The notes under the pieces: model-generated
Database searches by the model: none
What the model was told of the DNA's origin: nothing
The model's input: only the letters and a program-made list of their open reading frames with translations
Program-made: the position numbers and the translations under genes
Shown: piece by piece, positions 50,391 to 59,009 of the stretch
Position numbering within the stretch: the first letter of the stretch is position 1
How the letters are laid out: each line of letters opens with the position of its first letter
DNA from: JAUSNA01 sp964511965
Lineage (GTDB): Bacteria; Patescibacteriota; Microgenomatia; Levybacterales; GWA1-39-11
Direction: 5' to 3'
DNA: 64,000 nt
Assembly: GCA_964511965.1 (NCBI GenBank)
Contig: CAZEGF010000022.1
Location: 1-64,000, forward strand

Positions 50391-51431
50391 ATGATGAATC
50401 CAAAAATTGCAAAAGAAGCTCGCGGTCTTTATTCAAGGGCTGAGCGGGAACTTGAGCATTTGGAAATTGCTCGTGCATCAAACACAGAGCTAGCAGTTGC
50501 TGAAGGAATAACCCACGTCGCAGAGTCGATAACACACTCAAAAAGAAACAGTGCTTTACTCTTTGGAGGTATCCTTGGGGTATTTGGTGCTCATCAAGTA
50601 ATAGGAAATGAAAACTTTACTCTGATATCCTCGATTCCGGTCAATGTAGTTGGCGGAATGGTTTTGGGTGAAACAACAAAGCTTGCAACAAGATTTCATC
50701 GCAACAGGGTACAAAAAGAAGGTATTAAAACTCTTGAAGCACCATTAAAGCCGCCAAGTGATGAAATCAAATTGGCTCAAGTGAGAGAGGCTGTCCGCGA
50801 CCTTCTAAGTATTGCACCAGAAGCACCTGTTAAATCAGGAGAAGTTGACCGCTGGGTTGAAAAAAGTCAGATGAACGCAATATACAATGGAGATCCTAGG
50901 GTTACTATAGCTAAAAAACTTCACAAGAGAGTTTCTGAATTTCATCCTGATCACCCAGAAAATGTTTCTGTCCCGGCATTTATGAGGGCTCATGTAGAAA
51001 TGCTAGAGAATAAGAGAACCCGTAGGTCTATTGCCGGTGAAGCAAGACGTCTCTTGTTGGATCAAGCGGCGGGACAAGCTGCGGTATTCGGTCTGTGGGC
51101 ATCAAGTCTCTATGCTTTTGGGAGCAGATACTCTGCGCTGACGGGTGGAGCAGATGATGTTGCGACTTTGGGTCTCATTTATCTTTTCACTCCGGCTAAG
51201 AAAATATTTACTAGTGAAACTGCTCATGACTTATATAATGCTTCGAAGGAAGCGTATAAAAAAGTTGCTTTTTGGAAGAGAGATGAGTTACCGCAAGAAC
51301 CAATTCGTTTGCTAGAAGCTCCAAAACAAGACCAATCAATTGATGCAATACTTCTTAATCCTAATGACGAAATCATAATTGATTCAACGCAAGATTTCGC
51401 AATTTCCGATCCTTCTGATTTTACCTCTTGA
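50391..51431 (+). CDS. Membrane protein with J-domain-like segment, unknown
   Basis: 346 residues with hydrophobic stretches near 57-80 and 230-250. Residues about 180-215 (AKKLHKRVSEFHPDHPENVS) contain HPD flanked by helices, as in J-domains, though the fit is partial. The N-terminus is a charged helix. No family recognised. TTGCCG-N17-GATAAT lies 10 nt before the ATG. Its stop overlaps the -35 box of the next gene. Confidence 0.6.
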   Translation: MMNPKIAKEARGLYSRAERELEHLEIARASNTELAVAEGITHVAESITHSKRNSALLFGGILGVFGAHQVIGNENFTLISSIPVNVVGGMVLGETTKLATRFHRNRVQKEGIKTLEAPLKPPSDEIKLAQVREAVRDLLSIAPEAPVKSGEVDRWVEKSQMNAIYNGDPRVTIAKKLHKRVSEFHPDHPENVSVPAFMRAHVEMLENKRTRRSIAGEARRLLLDQAAGQAAVFGLWASSLYAFGSRYSALTGGADDVATLGLIYLFTPAKKIFTSETAHDLYNASKEAYKKVAFWKRDELPQEPIRLLEAPKQDQSIDAILLNPNDEIIIDSTQDFAISDPSDFTS

Positions 51432-51455
51432 CAGAAATTGTAGGCTTGTTATGCT
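51428..51455 (+). promoter_or_regulatory. Promoter, leaderless, for the gene at 51462
   Basis: TTGACA, 16 nt, TATGCT, 6 nt to ATG. Confidence 0.7.
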
Positions 51456-51461
51456 TGATGT

Positions 51462-52079
51462 ATGGCTGCCTCAAAAAAGTCCTCTAATAATCTTCCAAAG
51501 ATCATAATTATAGTAGTAATTCTTCTTCTTTTAGGTGCAGGTGCATATTTTGTATTGGGAAATGGTAAAAATTCTATGATGGGTTCTGCCGTCAATAAGA
51601 TCACTTCTGCAAAAGATCTTCTAACTGCATCAGTTAGCATGCATTGTGAATATGACGAGAATAACATGCATTCCAAAGTTGAAATTAAAAATGGTGCAGT
51701 AAGAGTTGACAGTACCGGTCAAGGTGATGAGCAAAATGGAAGCATAATATTAAAGGGAAAGAGAATGTGGATGTGGCACGGAAAAGAAGGATATATTTAC
51801 AACATCCCCGATGAAGTGGATAGCAATGGAAAAACAGTTGACTCACAGTCAAATCAAAAAGAAGACTTGATGAAATCACTTGAAGCATACAAGGATGCTT
51901 GTAAGCCAGGTGTGGTAAGCGACAGCATTTTTGATGCTCCGGGAGATGTAAAATTCACTGATATGAATGATATGATGAAGCAAAATTCGGGAGACATGAT
52001 GAAATATCAGCAACAATATCAACAACAATATACACCACCAAGCAACGAATCTGATTCATCCTCAAACGACGGTTACTAG
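51462..52079 (+). CDS. Membrane-anchored protein with Gln-rich tail, unknown
   Basis: 205 residues: basic N-terminus (MAASKKSSNNLPK), transmembrane helix (about 13-33), then an exported domain (about 45-170) with the beta-like ILKGKRMWMWHGKEGYIYNI and two Cys, and a tail YQQQYQQQYTPPS. Sequence features resemble small lipoprotein-like 'LolA/outer-membrane carrier' folds only loosely. No family assigned. Confidence 0.6.
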   Translation: MAASKKSSNNLPKIIIIVVILLLLGAGAYFVLGNGKNSMMGSAVNKITSAKDLLTASVSMHCEYDENNMHSKVEIKNGAVRVDSTGQGDEQNGSIILKGKRMWMWHGKEGYIYNIPDEVDSNGKTVDSQSNQKEDLMKSLEAYKDACKPGVVSDSIFDAPGDVKFTDMNDMMKQNSGDMMKYQQQYQQQYTPPSNESDSSSNDGY

Positions 52080-52156
52080 ACCTAATCTACTTGCTATATC
52101 TTTAAAATATTATTTGTATTCTTTATTACCTCTTGTTATACTGGGACTTGTTTTCT

Positions 52157-52573
52157 ATGAAAAAAACCAAGCTTTCAAAAGAAAAACCAACATTACTCAG
52201 ACCAAGTTGCGATACAAAAACTCTTCTTGATGGTCGTGGTGGAATATTTACTTGGGTACCACAAGACGTTATCAAAGAATTTAATCTTTTATACTTTAAT
52301 ACCGGAATTATTCGAGGGAATCACTATCACCCGGAATTTGTAGAATATTTTCTTGTTGTTGAGGGATCTGGAGCGATGGTTTATAAAGAAGAGAAAGGAA
52401 CTCCTGAGAATGTTGTTCATATGAGTCGTGGTACCTGCGTTAGAACTCCCCCAGGTGTTGCACATGCGTTTCAAGCAATAACAAATGTTACAGCTGTTGC
52501 TTTACTTACCAAGCCATGGGATGACTGCAAGACTCCGATTGTCAGAATTGATGTTATACAGAAATCTTCATGA
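52157..52573 (+). CDS. Cupin-fold protein (RmlC-like superfamily)
   Basis: 138 residues from MKKTKLSKE; a TTG frame opens at 52133. Single cupin: GIIRGNHYHPEFVEYFLVVEG carries the metal-binding HxH...E, and RTPPGVAHAFQAI the second-motif His. Cupins of this size in sugar loci are epimerases, isomerases or binding proteins. It overlaps the next gene by 4 nt. TTGTAT-N17-TATACT is present upstream. Confidence 0.75.
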   Translation: MKKTKLSKEKPTLLRPSCDTKTLLDGRGGIFTWVPQDVIKEFNLLYFNTGIIRGNHYHPEFVEYFLVVEGSGAMVYKEEKGTPENVVHMSRGTCVRTPPGVAHAFQAITNVTAVALLTKPWDDCKTPIVRIDVIQKSS

Positions 52574-53268
52574 AACAGATTGCGCTAGTTGGAATAAATG
52601 GTTACATAGGTAGCGCACTTTTTGAAAAACTACGAAAAAATAAAAAATATAATGTTACCGGAGTAACACGTGATAATTATTCTATCTTTCAAAAAAAATC
52701 TTACGACTTGGTGATAAATGCTGCAATGCCATCCAAAAGGCTTTGGGCTGAGCAAAATCCTTTACTGGATTTTGATGAAACTGTAAAAAAAACGGCAGAT
52801 TTAGTGTACACATGGCAATACAAAAAATTCATACAAATTAGTACAATTTCTGCACGCTCAGAATTGGATCGAGTATATGGTAGAAATAAAGCAGCCGCAG
52901 AACGGATTTGCTTGGATGATAAAAATCTTATATTTAGATTAACATCAACATTTGGTGACAGGTTAACAAAAGGATCTGTTATTGATATACTCAATGGACA
53001 AAAGGTTTGGGTAGATGGTAGGAGCCGCTATAGTTTTGCAAGTCTTGAATTTGTTACAAGCTGGATTTCAGAAAATTTAGACAGAAAAGGAATTGTTGAG
53101 GTTGGAGCTAGAAATTCCCTGTCTTTAGAAAGAATTGCACACTATTTAGGAGTAAAGGTTTCCTTTCAAGGAAAAGTTGATCATCAAATTGTAAAAAATC
53201 CGTTGCCGGAATTTCCTGATGCAAGAGAAATATTAAAATACTTAAAGATGCGAATTAATAAAATATGA
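52570..53268 (+). CDS. NAD-dependent epimerase/dehydratase-like protein
   Basis: 232 residues, extended SDR type: GINGYIGSALFEKL nucleotide-binding loop, YDLVINAAMPSKR, QISTISARSELDRVYGRNKAAAE with the Tyr-xxx-Lys pair (YGRNK). Short for the family, with a small C-terminal substrate part. Likely modifies a nucleotide sugar together with its cupin and methyltransferase neighbours (overlaps of 4 nt on both sides). Confidence 0.8.
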   Translation: MKQIALVGINGYIGSALFEKLRKNKKYNVTGVTRDNYSIFQKKSYDLVINAAMPSKRLWAEQNPLLDFDETVKKTADLVYTWQYKKFIQISTISARSELDRVYGRNKAAAERICLDDKNLIFRLTSTFGDRLTKGSVIDILNGQKVWVDGRSRYSFASLEFVTSWISENLDRKGIVEVGARNSLSLERIAHYLGVKVSFQGKVDHQIVKNPLPEFPDAREILKYLKMRINKI

Positions 53269-54521
53269 TAAATGTTACGAAAGTTAAAAAATGCAGAGTT
53301 TGCAACAATACTGATCTAGTCCCAGTTATTGATCTTGGAAGTCAATACCTTTCATCAGTTTTTCCTGAAAATTTAGCTTACCGCAAAAAAGCAGAAAAAT
53401 ATCCCTTAGATCTTGTCCTTTGTAAAAAAACTAAAGACACATGTGGAGCATTGCAACTGGCCCATTTTATTAATTTAGACAGTATGTATGAGTTGTATCC
53501 TTATTCAAGTTCTACCAATTCATCAATGGTCGGAATTTTAAAAGACGTTGTTGATAGTGCAATTCCATTAGTTCAACTAGAGCGTGATGATCTTATTTTG
53601 GATATTGGAGGTAATGATGGAACGTTATTATCTTTTTTTGCAAAAGAAAAATTGGATCTTTTAACAATTGATCCTGCCCAGAAAATCAAACAAGTTTTTA
53701 AATCAAATAGATACAGATATATTTGCGATTTTTTCAATAAAAAAACTTTTGAGAAAGCGACTAATAAAAAAGCAAAACTCATTTTTAGTATCGCAATGTT
53801 TTATCATTTATCTGATCCTATTTCTTTTTCAAAAGAAGTACGAAGTGCCCTTGCCGATGATGGGGTATGGGTTATTCAAATGGCGTATTTGCCAACAATG
53901 ATAACAACCAATATGTACGACAATATCGTTCATGAACACGCCGGGTATTATACTGCAACAAATATGGTGTGGATTATGGAAAGAGCGGGGTTAGAAGTAT
54001 TTGACGTGATGCTTAATGACGTATATGGTGGAAGTTTTAGAATCTTTGTTAAAAAAACCTCAAACACAAAACTTAAAACTACCAAGAGACTTAGGAAAAT
54101 ATTAGATGATGAGAAGAAACAGAAATTAACCAACACCAAAACATACACTGATTTTATGAATAGAATTGAGAAAACAAAAACAGATCTCAAAAAGTTAATT
54201 GCAAAAATTAAAAAACAAAACAAAAGCATTTGGATTTATGGGGCATCAACAAAAGGTAGTACAATCCTTCAGTTTTGCGATATAACAAATAAAGATATTG
54301 TCGCAGCAGCTGATAGTAATCCATTTAAATTCGGCAAATATATAATTGGCGCCGATATCCCAATAAAAGACGAAAAAGCATTAAGAAAAGCAAAACCAGA
54401 TTATCTTCTTGCCTTGCCATATAGTTTTGTTGATGGGTTTATAAGTAGAGAAAAAGAACTAGTAAAAAACGGAACAAAATTCATTGTTCCACTTCCCCGT
54501 GTGAAAGTAATTCCAAAGTAG
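53265..54521 (+). CDS. NDP-sugar C-methyltransferase-like protein
   Basis: 418 residues in three parts: an N-terminal zinc-binding module (CRVCNNTDLVPVIDLGSQYLS), a class I SAM methyltransferase domain (LILDIGGNDGTLLSFFAKE; VHEHAGYYTATNMVWIMERAG), and a C-terminal Rossmann-like domain (IWIYGASTKGSTILQFCDIT). This order matches the C-3/C-5 methyltransferases of branched deoxysugars (Methyltransf_13/14 families). The sugar and final product are unknown; probably surface glycan. Confidence 0.88.
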   Translation: MINVTKVKKCRVCNNTDLVPVIDLGSQYLSSVFPENLAYRKKAEKYPLDLVLCKKTKDTCGALQLAHFINLDSMYELYPYSSSTNSSMVGILKDVVDSAIPLVQLERDDLILDIGGNDGTLLSFFAKEKLDLLTIDPAQKIKQVFKSNRYRYICDFFNKKTFEKATNKKAKLIFSIAMFYHLSDPISFSKEVRSALADDGVWVIQMAYLPTMITTNMYDNIVHEHAGYYTATNMVWIMERAGLEVFDVMLNDVYGGSFRIFVKKTSNTKLKTTKRLRKILDDEKKQKLTNTKTYTDFMNRIEKTKTDLKKLIAKIKKQNKSIWIYGASTKGSTILQFCDITNKDIVAAADSNPFKFGKYIIGADIPIKDEKALRKAKPDYLLALPYSFVDGFISREKELVKNGTKFIVPLPRVKVIPK

Positions 54522-54536
54522 TATAATTTTTCCCTT

Positions 54537-54977
54537 ATGTTAGAGAGTAGATTGTTTAAAATTGGTGGTATCGCTCTTTCCGGGATGTTATTATTTGCAT
54601 CTTGTGAGCAAGACAGAAACACATCATTCACAAGATGTGAATATGATAATAACCCTCAAAGTACTGGTGATGAACCGATTTATTTACGCGAGAATAGGAT
54701 AGGAACTAACTACGAATTAACATTGGGAGAAAATAAATTTTTAAGAAATCCGGATACTGGTGTGCTTGAATGGATAGTGAAAGGAGTAAAGCAAGAAATG
54801 TTTCCTGACAATGAAATAATTGTTTTTGATAACCACACGGGGAGAACTGCAGATTTAACAATAACAAATCACGAAAAATTTATTAAAGTAGATATTACAA
54901 CTGAGTGTAACAGTAATAAACCCCTAACACCAGTTTTAACTACTGGCGGGATGCTTCAAGACTCAAGTACTCAATAA
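54537..54977 (+). CDS. Small lipoprotein, unknown
   Basis: 146 residues with a lipobox, LLFASC (Cys at about 23), after a short hydrophobic stretch, so it is probably lipid-anchored. The mature part has two further Cys and a Thr-rich beta pattern (NEIIVFDNHTGRTADLTI). No family recognised. TATAAT lies 9 nt before the ATG. Converges with the gene at 54940, overlapping by 38 nt. Confidence 0.65.
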   Translation: MLESRLFKIGGIALSGMLLFASCEQDRNTSFTRCEYDNNPQSTGDEPIYLRENRIGTNYELTLGENKFLRNPDTGVLEWIVKGVKQEMFPDNEIIVFDNHTGRTADLTITNHEKFIKVDITTECNSNKPLTPVLTTGGMLQDSSTQ

Positions 54978-56241
54978 CCAAATCTGGAACATAAATAAAA
55001 TCAGTCTTTTTATATCCATTGCGAAGTAGTGCATCAGCAACACTTTTAGAAAGAACTACAGGGTAATAGTCGTCGATTTTTCGAGCAAGAGTTTGTTGTT
55101 CTGTTTGGTCTTCTAAAAGATCATAGCCAATTGTCAGAATACCTTTCGTTATCTTTTTTGGTTTGTATTTTAAAATATCCAGTCTGTCATAAAATCTTTT
55201 CTTGTATTCTTGTATCCCTTCTTTTGTTGCACGAAAAGCAATAACTCGCCCATTTGCAATTTCGATAACCTTCTTAAGAACAATATCAGTTGGATCAATT
55301 ATTGTTACGTTAGGATATTTTTTGGAAATTGTCTCAAGGCTTATTACATCCTCGCTTTTTTGAATTTTTCCCCGTCTATCTTCAGATTGGACTACTGATT
55401 TGTGAAATCGGTCTCCAACAATTAAAATTCTTTTTGGCTTCCATTTGTTTTGTTTTTCAATGGTACGAAGGTCTTGGCATAAAATATCTAATTTATGTGG
55501 AGATAAATCATATGAATTTGCTCCTGGTAAAAATATTTGGTCATCTTTGACAGGGAAGAAAATATATTCACCGGTAGTTTTGTCACAAACTCTGTTAATT
55601 ACTTTTTCAAGTGCATCATATGAAGAATTTGCATCATAATAATTCCATATATTTGTGTAGCTGGGTTTTACACTGGCAATTGTTACCGCATCCAATTTTT
55701 TATGATTGTGGACAAATTGAGTCGCAATAAAATCCCCATTTCCGGAAAAAAGAACAGAATGTCCTTTGGAAAGATCAAGATTTAGAGTTCCGTCGGATAG
55801 ACTTTTTGTAAGTATTCCTTTTGCGAAATTTACTTTATCAACCCATGTTCTTCGATCTATAGCATCAAACAATTTTTTAATTCCCAAAAATCCAAAAGAA
55901 TAGAGGATGATATTTGGGACATGGTACAAAATATTTTTTTGATCAACAGTGTCACCAATAATATTCCATACGTAATTTAATCCGTTAAAAATAGGATCTG
56001 GTAAATTTGTCCAGGAGGGTAGACTTTTTGAAAAATGATCTGCAAACTGGGGGAAAACTGCCATCATAAATCCAAGAGTTAGTCCTAAAGGCACTGCGGA
56101 TTTTTTCAAAAAGCCAACGGTTTTTGATTCCTCATCCCGCTTTTCAAAAGCAAGAATAAGATCCATCTCATTTGGAGTTATTTTGTTATTTGTTGTAATC
56201 TTTTTGGAAACAGTAAGTAACTGCTTTTTAGAATACTTCAT
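54940..56241 (-). CDS. Two-helix membrane protein with Rossmann-like domain, unknown
   Basis: 433 residues from MKYSKKQLL; a longer frame opens at 56286. Hydrophobic segments near 52-68 and 105-125. The soluble C-terminal part has alternating strands and helices (GHSVLFSGNGDFIATQFVHN; KRILIVGDRFHKSVV; GRVIAFRATKEGIQEY), which suggests a Rossmann-type fold. No family recognised. TACAAT lies 12 nt before the ATG. Confidence 0.6.
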   Translation of the reverse strand: MKYSKKQLLTVSKKITTNNKITPNEMDLILAFEKRDEESKTVGFLKKSAVPLGLTLGFMMAVFPQFADHFSKSLPSWTNLPDPIFNGLNYVWNIIGDTVDQKNILYHVPNIILYSFGFLGIKKLFDAIDRRTWVDKVNFAKGILTKSLSDGTLNLDLSKGHSVLFSGNGDFIATQFVHNHKKLDAVTIASVKPSYTNIWNYYDANSSYDALEKVINRVCDKTTGEYIFFPVKDDQIFLPGANSYDLSPHKLDILCQDLRTIEKQNKWKPKRILIVGDRFHKSVVQSEDRRGKIQKSEDVISLETISKKYPNVTIIDPTDIVLKKVIEIANGRVIAFRATKEGIQEYKKRFYDRLDILKYKPKKITKGILTIGYDLLEDQTEQQTLARKIDDYYPVVLSKSVADALLRNGYKKTDFIYVPDLVIEYLSLEASRQ

Positions 56242-56339
56242 AATATTTTGTGTATTGTAACGTAAAGGATAGAAAAAATAAAACATATAGACATATATTA
56301 AAATTTGGAGAATAATAAAATTAATATGATAATTAACAA

Positions 56340-56348
56340 AGGAGGTGA
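56340..56348 (+). promoter_or_regulatory. Strong ribosome binding site
   Basis: AGGAGGTGA before ATG at 56353; it selects this start over the frame opening at 56305. Confidence 0.85.
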
Positions 56349-56352
56349 GTCT

Positions 56353-56523
56353 ATGAAAAATAATGCAGGATCAGGTGCTATTTATGGTCTCGGTGTTCTA
56401 GGAGCTCTTGTTTATTTCCTTCAGCATGCAACTTCTTTTGTTGATGGTCTCATAGGTATAATACAAGCAGTTTTTTGGCCGGGAGTAGTGCTATATAAAG
56501 TTTTGGAAATGTTAAAACTTTAG
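56353..56523 (+). CDS. 56-residue membrane protein
   Basis: Starts MKNNAGSGAIYGLGVLGALV and has two hydrophobic stretches (about 8-22 and 31-50) with WPGVVLYKVLEML at the end. I recognise the YGLG...HATSF...W-P pattern as a widespread small bacterial membrane protein of unknown role. Full SD upstream. Its stop overlaps the end of the opposing methyltransferase gene by 4 nt. Confidence 0.75.
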   Translation: MKNNAGSGAIYGLGVLGALVYFLQHATSFVDGLIGIIQAVFWPGVVLYKVLEMLKL

Positions 56524-57218
56524 GTCGAACGGAAAATTTCGACGTTGAATGGGTCGGGATAAGGATTACTTACCTTTTCAAATCTCTCTTCCCACATACG
56601 GGGGAATGCACTAACCTCTTTCATACCACACGTAACAACAGTAATAGGTTTGGTTTCCGCAATTTTTCGCAAATTATTTTCTACTGCAAATTGAGATTTC
56701 TGAGCATCGGGCCAAAAGGGATTGAACATAAAAAATATGGTTCCGTCATCCATTTCAGTTCTTGCCGCATCTCCATGAATAAATGTAGCATTTTCAATTT
56801 CAAAATGTTCTTTTATACCAGTTGCAGCTTCAAATCTATGTTCAACGAATTCTATACCTTTAAATGTTGCATCAGTTGTAAGAGCACCGTATAAAGTGAA
56901 GCGTCCATATCCTGAACCAATATCATAGACAATATCATCTTTAGTAGGATTGACTTCATGTAAAATAAGCTGCGCAAGTCTGTACGGAATTCCTTGATAA
57001 ATATAATCTCTATATGTCAGGCCATATCTGTCAGGGTATTGATGGTTGGATATGTATTCCTGTCCATAATAAGATATAAATCTCGGGATTCCCAAAAGGG
57101 TATCCAAAAAACACGAATCTATTTTCCCATCACCTTGATCCATGGCTTGAACTATATCTCGCAAATTCTGCGGTTCTTGTGATAACGCTTCTTGTAAAGG
57201 CCGATAATATTCAGACAT
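56520..57218 (-). CDS. SAM-dependent methyltransferase, unknown target
   Basis: 232 residues from MSEYYRPLQEALSQ; a longer frame opens at 57260 but the promoter fixes 57218. Class I methyltransferase: DIVYDIGSGYGRFTLYGALT (motif I), KGIEFVEHRFEAA, ATFIHGDAARTEMDDGTIFFMFNPF. Resembles the histone-H3-K79 (Dot1-like) or protein methyltransferase branch only in motif wording; target unknown. A fragment of its 5' end recurs at 58298-58345. Confidence 0.75.
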   Translation of the reverse strand: MSEYYRPLQEALSQEPQNLRDIVQAMDQGDGKIDSCFLDTLLGIPRFISYYGQEYISNHQYPDRYGLTYRDYIYQGIPYRLAQLILHEVNPTKDDIVYDIGSGYGRFTLYGALTTDATFKGIEFVEHRFEAATGIKEHFEIENATFIHGDAARTEMDDGTIFFMFNPFWPDAQKSQFAVENNLRKIAETKPITVVTCGMKEVSAFPRMWEERFEKVSNPYPDPFNVEIFRST

Positions 57219-57225
57219 GAAGTGG

Positions 57226-57254
57226 ATTATAGCTATGTTGACAGTATGATACAA
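57226..57254 (-). promoter_or_regulatory. Promoter, leaderless, of the methyltransferase gene
   Basis: Minus strand TTGTAT, 17 nt, TATAAT, 7 nt to ATG at 57218. Confidence 0.75.
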
Positions 57255-57341
57255 GTTCAATAAGTATTTTGATTTTTACCTAATTTCCATCGAATATGAA
57301 TTTGTCCAAAAGATAGTTATACTAAATATATCCATGCAATT

Positions 57342-57560
57342 ATGAAATCTAAAAAACATTCCTCAAGCAAAAAGAGGTCACTAGCCAAATCATTTACATT
57401 CCGGGTTTTGATAATTTTTACTGATGGAATTATTGGATTTGCATTAACTCACAGATATGATCTGACAGTTGGATTTGTTATTTTTACAAATATAGCAAGT
57501 ACTATCATTTACTTTCTCCATGAAAGAGTATGGTCCAGGACTAGATGGGGAATTTCTTAA
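57342..57560 (+). CDS. DUF2061-like small membrane protein
   Basis: 72 residues with two transmembrane helices (about 20-36 and 44-60) and a basic Ser/Lys N-terminus (KSKKHSSSKKRSLAKS). FRVLIIFTDGIIGFALTHRY and FLHERVWSRTRWG match the DUF2061 family of unknown function. TATATC lies 9 nt before the ATG. Confidence 0.8.
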   Translation: MKSKKHSSSKKRSLAKSFTFRVLIIFTDGIIGFALTHRYDLTVGFVIFTNIASTIIYFLHERVWSRTRWGIS

Positions 57561-57590
57561 AAAAACTCTTTTTTGCTATAATCCCCTCAA

Positions 57591-58250
57591 ATGAGTTCGC
57601 CAGAAGGATCACTGCCTGACTTTTCACAATTTCACAGCTTAGAATTAGGGACCCGCATTGCTGAAGGGGGAGATAGTGTGGTGTATAGATTTGGAGGGTA
57701 TGTTGTTAAAGAATACAAGAATTCAATATATATTGACCAAGTAACTCAATACCAAAAAGCAACTGAGCAGGTTGTTGCATCTTTGATTGAAGATCCATTA
57801 ACTCAAGAAGTAAAAATTGGAGATGAAACGTGGGATGGAAGATACTATGCAAACCCAATAATAGAAGTTTTGAGCCCTCAACATTCTATAGGTCTTGTAA
57901 AAGCTGTCAGTAGATATATTGCAGGACCTAACGGAAATGATTTAATGTTAGGAACAAATGTTTATACTGGTAGGCTTCATCAGCAGCTTGATGAATTGGG
58001 TGACACTGCAGAAGCTACATTTCTTCGTGAAATTGGCAGAAAAATGCCCGAGCGAAAACTTAGAGACAATTTTTTGAGAAGTACATTATCCAATGCATTG
58101 ATGGAAAGGATAAGAATAGTAACGGGAGTCAGAAACCTTAGAACTCTATCTGCCTTGAATATAAAATATAGGGCGAATACTGAAAATCAGACATTAAATA
58201 TGATAGTCACCGATTTTGCAGACGATTTAGAAGACCTAGTGTTTCCATAG
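57591..58250 (+). CDS. Degenerate protein-kinase-like protein
   Basis: 219 residues. The start resembles a kinase N-lobe: LGTRIAEGGDSVVYRFGGYV (Gly-rich loop) and VVKEYKN (possible ATP-binding Lys). Near the end, MIVTDFADDLEDLVF could be a DFG variant (DFA). The middle lacks a clear HRD loop, so activity is doubtful. TATAAT lies 8 nt before the ATG. No family assigned with confidence. Confidence 0.55.
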   Translation: MSSPEGSLPDFSQFHSLELGTRIAEGGDSVVYRFGGYVVKEYKNSIYIDQVTQYQKATEQVVASLIEDPLTQEVKIGDETWDGRYYANPIIEVLSPQHSIGLVKAVSRYIAGPNGNDLMLGTNVYTGRLHQQLDELGDTAEATFLREIGRKMPERKLRDNFLRSTLSNALMERIRIVTGVRNLRTLSALNIKYRANTENQTLNMIVTDFADDLEDLVFP

Positions 58251-58297
58251 TGAAATATGCAAAGCAAGAAAAGCTTGGCTACGCTAAGCAAAGCCTG

Positions 58298-58345
58298 TGG
58301 GTTTTGAGAAAGCGATTCTTGTAAAGGCCGATAATATTCAGACAT
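58298..58345 (-). pseudogene. Fragment of a methyltransferase-gene paralogue
   Basis: Codes MSEYYRPLQESLSQNPQ, matching the first residues of the gene at 56520-57218, with 30 consecutive identical bases. It then breaks off into a dispersed AAGCTTGGCTACGCTAAGC repeat (58258-58297). Confidence 0.6.
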
Positions 58346-58455
58346 GGAGGAAATAATATCACTCCACAACTCTGAAGGTAACCCGATTGAACTTTGACAA
58401 CATTGGTTCTCACAAGCATACAACTTCTTCCCTATAATTTAGAAACCCCCTGTTA

Positions 58456-58461
58456 TATAAT
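58456..58461 (+). promoter_or_regulatory. -10 box, leaderless, for the gene at 58469
   Basis: TATAAT, 7 nt to ATG; no good -35 at 17 nt. Confidence 0.5.
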
Positions 58462-58468
58462 GACCCTC

Positions 58469-58996
58469 ATGAAGTTATTCAACTTTAGTTTCAGAGATTT
58501 GGGATTGTCTTTTCTATCTTTCATTATAGTTCTCCTAATTTGGATGATGAGTTTCCTTCACGTTGGAAGATCAAATCTCTTCGTTTACAACGAAAAATTT
58601 GACTACATTCGAATATTGCTGTTTTCTATTTTTTACCAGATAGTAGCTATATTTTTTGTAACTTTTTTTGTATCAAAGTTTCTAAAGATCTGGATAATTT
58701 ATATATTTTCAATTTTACTTACAATCCTTATCATTTATTATCAACTTCCACACCAGATTACACTTTTGACAACACCTCTTCCAAATGGAAATTATGATTA
58801 TGTCGTTTATAATATGCAAACTTTTGCGGAACTCTCTGTACGACCCTGCGTAACTACTATGGTAAAACAGAAAGGTTCACCGGATTATTTCAATCTCGGA
58901 AATAAAAAGATTATTAAAGAAATTCGTAGAGTAAATTCAATATGTATCGATTATTCTAGAAAACCGAATTTTCAAAATTTCGAATACCCACTCTGA
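58469..58996 (+). CDS. Membrane protein, unknown
   Basis: 175 residues from MKLFNFSFRDLGLS; longer frame from 58394. Three hydrophobic stretches (about 13-28, 48-66, 70-92), then an exported or cytosolic domain with LTTPLPNGNYDYVVYN, two Cys (one in RPCVTTM) and a basic end. No family recognised. Start chosen by the -10 box. 13 nt before ychF. Confidence 0.6.
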   Translation: MKLFNFSFRDLGLSFLSFIIVLLIWMMSFLHVGRSNLFVYNEKFDYIRILLFSIFYQIVAIFFVTFFVSKFLKIWIIYIFSILLTILIIYYQLPHQITLLTTPLPNGNYDYVVYNMQTFAELSVRPCVTTMVKQKGSPDYFNLGNKKIIKEIRRVNSICIDYSRKPNFQNFEYPL

Positions 58997-59009
58997 TATA
59001 ATTACACTC

